Program-made: the position numbers and the translations under genes
Part shown: positions 56,912 to 64,000 of the stretch, in pieces
How the letters are laid out: every line of letters starts with the position of its first letter
Numbering within the stretch: position 1 is the first letter of the stretch
Origin: Echinometra lucunter
Taxonomy: Eukaryota; Echinodermata; Echinoidea; Camarodonta; Echinometridae
Assembly: GCA_029962745.1 (NCBI GenBank)
Contig: CM057154.1
Location: 15,398,723-15,462,722, forward strand
Direction: 5' to 3'
Length of the DNA stretch: 64,000 nucleotides
Notes under the pieces: generated by a model
What the model was told of the DNA's origin: nothing
The model's database searches: none
Seen by the model: only the letters and a program-made list of their open reading frames with translations

Positions 56912-59900
56912 CTATTTTCCGTAGTTGGCCCTGAATTCATATAAGACTGAGTTGACTTCGTCAAATGTAGGATTGAGACGATTCTTCACACGATCGACGA
57001 AGGCTTTAAGTTTGGGTCGTCCCTCTGTCACATCCCGACCATTTATCGTATTCTGCATCATCTGCTCCATGAAAATATCAAAGAAATTCTTGTGGTAATT
57101 TTCTTGAATTGCATGTGGGTCGAGGTAAAAAGAATCTTATTTTTTTTCATCATTATTATGGGGAACTAAAATTAAGTACTATAGCTATGACCGCTTTTTT
57201 ACTTTTTTTCGAGAAACTTATCTGAGAATGCTTCTGGAAGTAAAAGAAAACACATTACATTCTGTCCTTCCATTATTTTAGCCCATTTGACATGATTAGA
57301 TTATTATTGTATCTATTAAAAAAAATCCAAAATGATTCCGATTTCGTTATTTATTCATTTTTTTCCTAATAGGGCTGGGCGAGGTTTATCAAAACTTCTT
57401 CGCCTAATTATGGTAAATCGTGGTGATTTGTATCAATCTTGTCAACCCGCAGACTACTGAATTCTATAGTGGCCATGAAGCACGCTCGACAACATGTGCG
57501 CCATGTATTTCGCGACCAATAGAAGCGAACTTTGAGTCCAGTTGCGAAATTCGCGACCCGGTACGCGAACTTTGCGTACCAGTCACCAAATTCGCTACCC
57601 GGGACGCGAACTTTGCGACTTGGCCATAAAGTTCGCGTCCAGTGGTCGCGAAATTCACAGTGCACATGACCTGCTGTTGATCGTACTTAAGGGCCACCCT
57701 TAGGGGCCACCATAGAATTCTCAAATTCCCGTATACAGGGACCATCCAGTCTTATTAGCCAAGGGTTTAAAGAGTAAAGTCAAATCCTACACCGTCAACA
57801 GTCTTTTTTTTTCTTCTTACCTCAGAAACGGCCAGTATATCAGCAACAGAGATATCATCTCCGGCCAACCAGTCATTGTCCCTCAAGAAAGCTCTCTCTA
57901 ACTTGTCTAGTTGCTTTGTCAGGTTTTCCTTGTCTGTGTTCAACCTTTCCTCTGATGCATGCTCTTTGCCTCCTGAAAGGAGTGGAATGGCGATCTGCAA
58001 GGATAGGGTTGAAACAACAAGGCATACCGATTGATCATGTACCAAGCCTACGCCTAATAGGCGTGAATTCTTTGATAAAAAAAAGAAGTTCACGACATTC
58101 CTGCTCTCATGCGGACATACAAATTAAGTAATTAAATACATTGTCGGAAAATCAACAACAAAGAAACAAAGATCTTATGTTAAATTTGCTATGTTCATTG
58201 ATAAAAACCCAACCCAAATTTACTGCAAGGTACGGTCGCTGGGTACGGTCGCAGAGACCGTACCCAGCGACCGATGAAACCATGGTGTGAAAGCATTTCA
58301 TCGTACTCAGCGACCGATCGTTTTGGTCAAAAAGATCGGTCGCTGAGTCCGACCTAAGAGGTACTTCAGCGACCGATCGCGACCGATGCAAGCTTGATGT
58401 GAAAGCACATCGTACTCAGCGACCGATCGAAATGCAATGACCCCCCCATACATGCCCACGCGCTATCTCTACTTCCGCTTCCGGCTAGGTCAACTATACA
58501 GCGACCGATCGCTCTGGGCCTGACCAAATTTTGACGGCGGCGTGAAAGCACGTCCGATCGGTCGCTGGGTACGGTCTCTGCGACCGTACCCAGCGACCGT
58601 ACCTTGGTGTGAAAGCGGTATTTGTCAGACATAAATTGGTCTGTTTGCTATAAACATTCGTGCAATATACCATGCAAACATGGAAGAACCGTGTTTTCAT
58701 CAATGCAACATATTTAAAAAAATGCTAATGTATTTTCTTCAAAACAGTTTCGCTTTCATGATCATGGTGATGATGAGTTTTGCAATATTTTATATATTTT
58801 ATTGCCTCAATTTCTTTATGTATTTTACTTTCTTTGCTATCCCAAAATTTTCAAAAAAGGATATTTGTTTTTCAATATCAGTACATTCTGGATATTCTAA
58901 TCCTGCTGGCAGCGCGGTATGGGTTTTTTAAACCTTAAATCGGATTTAAATTTAGGCCAGGGCGCAAAATGCATTGTGTGCGCAGGCCGTCAGAAGTCCG
59001 AGGCTTAGAGACTCACTTCACTTACGAAGATCCCAGAACAGCCTCCTCTGGTTCCTGTGTGGTGAAAGGCCATGTATTCATCCACTCTGGCTCTCTTCTT
59101 CAGGTCCTTGGGATACCAATGGTCTGGGACCAGATCCACATACTTGGTAGCCAAGTAACGAATTATCGCCATACTGATATTAAAAAAAGAAAGAAAAATA
59201 AATCGTTTAGCAAAACTTATTGATTTCTTGGGAATTAAGATGACAAAAAAACAAACAAACAAACAAACACAACTTTTCGATGAATGGTACATGTTTCGAA
59301 GGTGGCGCACTTGATCATCAGCCTGAGATATTCAGTCAGAGTCAACTTATATCCTATATACTCTTTGGTTACAAAGATAATCATGCAGTTAGTTACAAAT
59401 AATTTTTGAATTTGGTTTGATGACAAAGAGCATTATCATGATTATGCGATTAATTACAATGTATGTCATGGAATTCCTTTAAGACCAGGGCCCCGTAACA
59501 CAAAGCTTTGCAATTGATCTTTACGATTGATTGCATTGACCACTATGCGCAATCAATCGCAAAAATTCATCGTACGATCAATCGCTAATCTTTGTGTTAC
59601 GGGGCCCAGGCGTCCACTAGGGCGCGGACAAGACGCGGATGTGCGCGGAATGCAAGATCAGTCAACCTGCTTTCATTCAGCAACCTCTCCGCATATTCCT
59701 GAAAGATTTCGTTCACTGTCCTCACCATTCCTTAAAGGCATTGGCTAACATTGTTATGATTTTTAAAAAATCTCATTTTGTTACTTAAAAATAGGATAAA
59801 CATTAGGGTTATATTGTAAAAATACCAGTGTGAAAGTTTCAGAGCATAATATCCACGGGAAGTATTTTTAAATATTAGAAATGTGAACCAATGTTTGAAA

Positions 59901-62825
59901 AATATACGAGGGTCGGTTGCATCTAGACCCAACGTAAGGAGTGCGCATGCGCACATGACTCAACGGACCGCACTGTGTGTATTGACGTATCACGCGGCGG
60001 CAGGCAAGTAACGGTATTTTTGAATTCGCGCAAACGGTCCTCTTAGTTCAGTGTCTCTCGAGACGAAAGCTAATAAAATCGCGGTTTGCGTCTAACTTTC
60101 AGCTTTTCCTTCCAAATTATGGTTGGTTTCAGGGTTTTTGAGTATAAATACAAGTACTCATACACATGTTTCATCTTAGTTTGAGAATTTTTTAAATCAG
60201 CTGCTCACAAAGTTAGCCAATGCCTTTAACACTTCCTAGCGTGATCCGCGCCTTCGGGAGAGAGCAAAATTTCCGCGTCGAAATTTTGGTCTCGACCAAA
60301 ATTTCCGATGCGGAAATGAACTTCCTGACACCTTTAGCAACTTGTCCGCGTTGTCGTCCGGACATCGTCAGGACATCCCGCCTTTCTTTAACCCTTTAAA
60401 CGCTCCTCTGCGATGCGGATAGCTACGCGAAGGCAAGCAGAAGCCAAGCGGAATGTTTGAGGAAAGCTCGGAGTCAATTAGGATAGTGCGCGTAGCGGCT
60501 GCGGACATTGCGGTCATTACACGGAAGGGTCAAGAGCTTGATATAATATAGGTTAATTAGTTCAAGGCTTATATTGTTATGACTGTAATTTGATGACGGA
60601 ATAACACTCATACCATGAAAATAGTCAGTGTATAGATTTCCTCCCTCGATGTGTTCGCTTGTATGATATTTAGATACAGGCTGGTAGAGGAAAGCAAACG
60701 AATTCCACCAGCGGGGCTACCGAATCTGCAATTCAGATTATCTTATAGGCACTCCCATAGGTTATCGATTCTAAATACCGGATGAAGAGCATCGATTCGA
60801 GTTCAGGCGAGCCCGTCACAATCACTAGCTTTTATAGGGACCTCGCCGTCTCCCATGATTTAAGTTATTGTAAGCTATTTCTGTTACCATACATAAATTG
60901 TACAATTTGAAAATAAAGACTGATAACTCCTGCAAATCCAGGGGAAGAAAATAAATGATTTTTGGATTGAATTGAATCGTTTTTCCATACTTTGTTACAA
61001 TTTTTTCTTTTAATTACTCATCACAATGGTTACTGGTTGCCATCATTCATATCTTTAAAGTCAGTGACTGGTAATCTACTTATTCAGACGGACCCGATGC
61101 TCGGTCTTAAGTCTTTATCGACAAAATGATAACTGAACTTAGTAGACCTACACGTCTAACTTTCTTTGTTAAAACTCGACATCAGATGCTGAGACGGGTT
61201 AATATTTTAGCAGATTACTGGCTCAGTGGGCTCATTTTCAAGTATGGTCCAAGGATGATTAGGAAATAGGCCATTTTCCTCTTCCATCTCAACATTGCAC
61301 GTCAGTGAAATAGCCATTTTTAGGTAGTGTAGATGGGTCAGTTGCCTAGTTTTCATTCATCGCAATTCAGTAGAAATGATGCATTAAATGAAATTAATAA
61401 AGGCTCTTACGTTTCCCCCATCCCGAAGTCGCCATCTTGAATAGCTGGCACCGTCCAGAGAGGAGTCACAAACTCAGGTTTCTTGTGACTCCCTGCAAAT
61501 AAGAGAGAGAGAGAAAAAAATATGTCAGTTGAACGGTTTATTAGATTATTATTTTTTATACTCCATGCATTATGGCACTCATAATCGAAAGCTGTATTTC
61601 AATAGATAGTTAAAGGGCGGCAATCATCTGAAAATATTGAGCGTGCAGAACTGTTATGCTGTTGACGAAATAATGAATAATCGTCGCAAATCCGCCAATT
61701 TGATTCCTCAGACAGTAACAAGTCCGCAATGGAACAAGAAGTATCTGTGTGAAGACTTGGTACAAAACACCCAAAATGGAAGAGGGACAAAAGGGGCAGG
61801 CGGAGGTGGATCGAAGGGTGTGTGCGGGGCTGACATCCATTCAACTGTTCAAAGTTATCTAGATAGGCCCCTAGACGGAAAGAATACTTTGGAGTTCGAA
61901 ATGAGATATTTTGATACCACCTAAAAACTGATATCAGGTAACATAATTATTAAGAACAGACAAGACTGGCATAGTTATTTGTATTCCACTTACCCAACTT
62001 CAAATATTGACAGATATGGTTGCTGACACATTGAAAAGGGTATGGACGATATCAACGCTGACATGGTTGAGGGTATATGATAGATTGTCAGTGGCTAGCA
62101 CAGGTAGGGGAAAACCTGCTAAATGCTATCGAACTCATGATGACCACAATCATAGAATACTTCTCGTTGCTTAAAGCCACAAACCTTGTATAGTAAGGCT
62201 AATTTATAACCTTTCATTTCATAATACTAGACCATTCGAAATTACGATAAGGTATATTCTCTATGCCAGGCAATGCATTCTTGTATGTCAGTAATATGTG
62301 AAGAATACATCAGCCGGTGGACTGATAATTTGCCACAAGAAAATAGTATCATGACACTGACGAAAAAGAATGCCAGCGTAAAAAAGGCGTCATGTAGACA
62401 AGTAATGTCGGTACTGACAAGATATTGTCAGGTATAAGATTTGTCATTTTAATCAATGAATTCAATATTTACATTAAAATCTTGATCACGTGAATTCCCC
62501 TTTGCACAATATCTTTTCAAACAGTTCATAGCCTAACTACAACCTCCCCACAAAACTGCCCTGAAGAATCTTATCTGGGTCGTTGTAAAACATTGTAAAA
62601 ACGTAAAAGTAACCATATTCCATTCAGTGTGAAAGGATTTTGTTGGCTACTATATTCTCAATTAAAATCATGTGAACAAGATGAACCTGCGACGAGAATT
62701 TTGTTGAACCTACCATCTCTCAGGTTCACTGTCACAATTTCAAAAGGTATCTTGGTGTTCTTGAGGAAGATGATGAGTGAACGGCAAGGCTGCGAGAGCA
62801 TATCAACGTAAACCTTGACGACCAT
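56912..62825 (-). CDS. GSTT: Theta-class glutathione S-transferase, gene D (5 exons, intact)
   Basis: Coding exons: 62714-62825, 61411-61492, 59017-59173, 57821-57994, 56912-57061, GT-AG, phases 1, 2, 0, 0, giving 224 residues. The N-terminal domain has MVVKVYVDMLSQPCRS with Ser11. Exon 2 is 82 nt instead of 88: two codons are missing after KKPEF, so the cis-Pro pair is Val52-Pro53 and the acidic pair Glu64-Thr65. The frame is kept. The helical domain has WYPKDLKKRARVDEY, WLAGDDISVADILAV and a last exon from MMQNTINGRDV to ANYGK. Gene D is the first gene of the array and closest to C. Exon 3 has a second potential donor (GTAAGT) eight bases inside the used GTGAGT; conservation with gene C favours the latter. 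Predicted cytosolic glutathione transferase or peroxidase; substrate unknown. Confidence 0.88.
57459..57720. mobile_element. Inverted-repeat element in gene D intron 4
   Basis: gaattctatagtggcc at the left and ggccaccatagaattc at the right pair with one mismatch. The interior is a set of variant gcgaactttgcg / gcgaaattcgcg motifs in both orientations. Frames across it repeat LEU/ARG/ALA-rich artefacts on both strands. Confidence 0.7.
58226..58606. mobile_element. Foldback element with perfect 48-bp inverted repeats in gene D intron 3
   Basis: The first 48 bases, from caaggtacggtcgctgggta, are the exact reverse complement of the last 48. Each arm is itself palindromic (tacggtcgcagagaccgta). 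The interior repeats cagcgaccgatcg and gtgtgaaagca motifs. The minus-strand frames here are Arg/Ser-rich palindrome artefacts. Confidence 0.85.
59487..59610. mobile_element. Palindromic miniature element, full copy in gene D intron 2
   Basis: gggccccgtaacacaaagct at the left and tttgtgttacggggccc at the right pair; same family as 46030 and 56708. Confidence 0.8.
59732..60229. mobile_element. TTAA-flanked miniature element, family b, copy 2, in gene D intron 2
   Basis: Same 18-base perfect terminal inverted repeats and TTAA flanks as 55581-56075. The GC-rich sequences on either side (59610-59731 and 60230-60530) look alike in composition, so it may have split an older element. Confidence 0.85.
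60230..61410. other. Rest of gene D intron 2
   Basis: A GC-rich part with many gcg/cgc motifs (60230-60530) is followed by ordinary AT-rich sequence. The stretch 60700-60960 ends with aataaagactg and aaataaatg and may be the 3' end of an unidentified plus-strand retroelement. No exon seen. Confidence 0.4.
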
Positions 62826-63765
62826 GATGGATTTTGGTCAGATCTGAAGACCGAGAGAGAGTGTGTCCTTCGACAATGAAGATCAGCTAAGAAGTTACCA
62901 CTCTTCAGGTCGGACGCAATATGACCACCCAAGGCAGGTCATTAACAGATTAAAGTGGTTAACTGTACTTTGCCCGAAGTGTAGTAGGTATGGTTGTCGC
63001 AATAAAGGGGAGGGCTGTTGGACACTCCCTTTCACTATTTCGCCTGTTAACTTAATTCATTTCATTTCATATTTTCTTTTCTAAATTTCATTTTGAAGTT
63101 GAAAGTCCATGAAAAATGTTGCAAAGTGGGGTTTCTTTACCTAGTATTAGCAGAAAGACATGAATCCTTGAAATAGAATGTGGACATTTTTACTTAAAGA
63201 AGGTTGGGAAATGGCCCCACATTAGAAGAACTGACCTTTCTTAATCTCGAAATCTAGATAATTCAAACCGAATTCGTTTCTGTTTGTTCCGATCGAAGGT
63301 CAAATAAAAATTATAAAAATCTACTAAATGATGATCATTCCGTGCATCTTGTCTGTATGACATTTAATATTCAACCTTCAACCCTGTTGTTTGCTTTCGC
63401 AACTAGTCATGATAGTAAAGAAGTTAAAGAGACTCAAATATTTTTGTGTTCAAATCAAATATTTACATGTGGCTTGCGGAAGGAATTGACAAGCCGTTGT
63501 AATTGCGTAAAGATACTTTTTTTTTACTAAACAAACAACGATCACATTGTTGAAATTTCTTTACTATCCTTGATAATCAAATATCTATCATTAAATGCTA
63601 AGAGTTTCTTTAACAGCTTAAGGCACCTCTCATCGTCTTGTTCTTATAGGAGTTCAGTAGAAGTTCCTAAATTTGAGCCATCTGGAGTGGCCTTTATTCC
63701 TTTCTGTCTTGATCCTTCTTCCTTACATGCCCTAGGTCATATGGTTCGTAGCCTTTTTCTTTCAT

Positions 63766-63809
<44 letters not shown>

Positions 63810-64000
63810 CCAACTACCCATTCATTTTAATATTATTCCTTTTTTTCATTAGTTCATACTCTCTATGTATAATGTCCCTTCTCTGCTCTTGAATTCTCTC
63901 GCTAATTATCATTCATTAACGAAATATATTATATATAACCCTGCACATGTCTATTTTTTCATTCATTTATCTAATAACTCTAATCATAATCATGATAATT
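62826..64000. other. Upstream region of gene D
   Basis: No exon, repeat family or clear promoter motif recognised, except a (CT)n array at about 63770-63806. The promoter of gene D should lie in its left part. Confidence 0.45.
63770..63806 (+). repeat. (CT)n microsatellite
   Basis: About 18 CT units near the right edge of the window. Confidence 0.95.

Noticed and set aside
57408..57745. Overlapping frames on both strands at 57.4-57.7 kb
   Set aside because: Both derive from the gcgaactttgcg repeats of an inverted-repeat element within a GST intron.
58152..58703. Arg/Ser-rich minus-strand frames around 58.2-58.7 kb
   Set aside because: They arise from repeated cagcgaccgatcg palindromes in a foldback element.

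Overview
The window looks like AT-rich nuclear DNA from a marine invertebrate deuterostome, most likely an echinoderm such as a sea urchin. This is inferred from an SRCR-domain receptor gene, an expanded theta-class glutathione S-transferase (GST) cluster, small phase-conserved exons, non-LTR retrotransposon remnants and very many short DNA transposons. No species is claimed. Only two gene systems can be supported; everything else is introns, repeats and transposons.

Layout. 1-3.7 kb: gene-free, with a minisatellite, a long polypurine tract and a TTAA-flanked element. 3.8-9.8 kb, minus strand: the 3' part of a type I membrane SRCR receptor gene (two complete group A-like SRCR domains, a transmembrane segment and a short tail). 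9.8-22.4 kb: no intact gene; decayed LINE pieces, hairpin elements, nested hAT-like elements with 8-bp target-site duplications, and at 17.8 kb half an SRCR exon that ends at the tail of a LINE. 22.4-62.9 kb: four head-to-tail theta-class GST genes on the minus strand, called here A (24.2-33.3), B (35.8-44.9), C (47.9-52.3) and D (56.9-62.8). 62.9-64 kb: upstream sequence of D, no gene seen.

All four GST genes share one five-exon structure (coding lengths near 112/88/157/168/150 nt, intron phases 1, 2, 0, 0) and encode about 224 residues with catalytic Ser11. A and B form one pair, C and D another. A and B lie in an 11-12 kb segmental tandem duplication that includes introns, 3' untranslated region and polyadenylation signal. 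Comparing the two copies exposes precise empty sites for several transposons, so insertion order can be read from the sequence. B carries a 1-nt deletion in its last exon that shifts the C-terminus. An orphan piece of a C-type third exon lies between A and B.

The most striking non-genic pattern is a set of hAT-like miniature elements of several terminal-repeat types, many with exact 8-bp target-site duplications. Most carry a homopolymeric G tract within about 30 bp of a terminus, and several carry a gctcgcttcgctcgc-like module. They explain many of the poly-G runs in the window. No CRISPR array, operon, tRNA or rRNA was seen. All homology statements come from reading the sequence; no database search was run.
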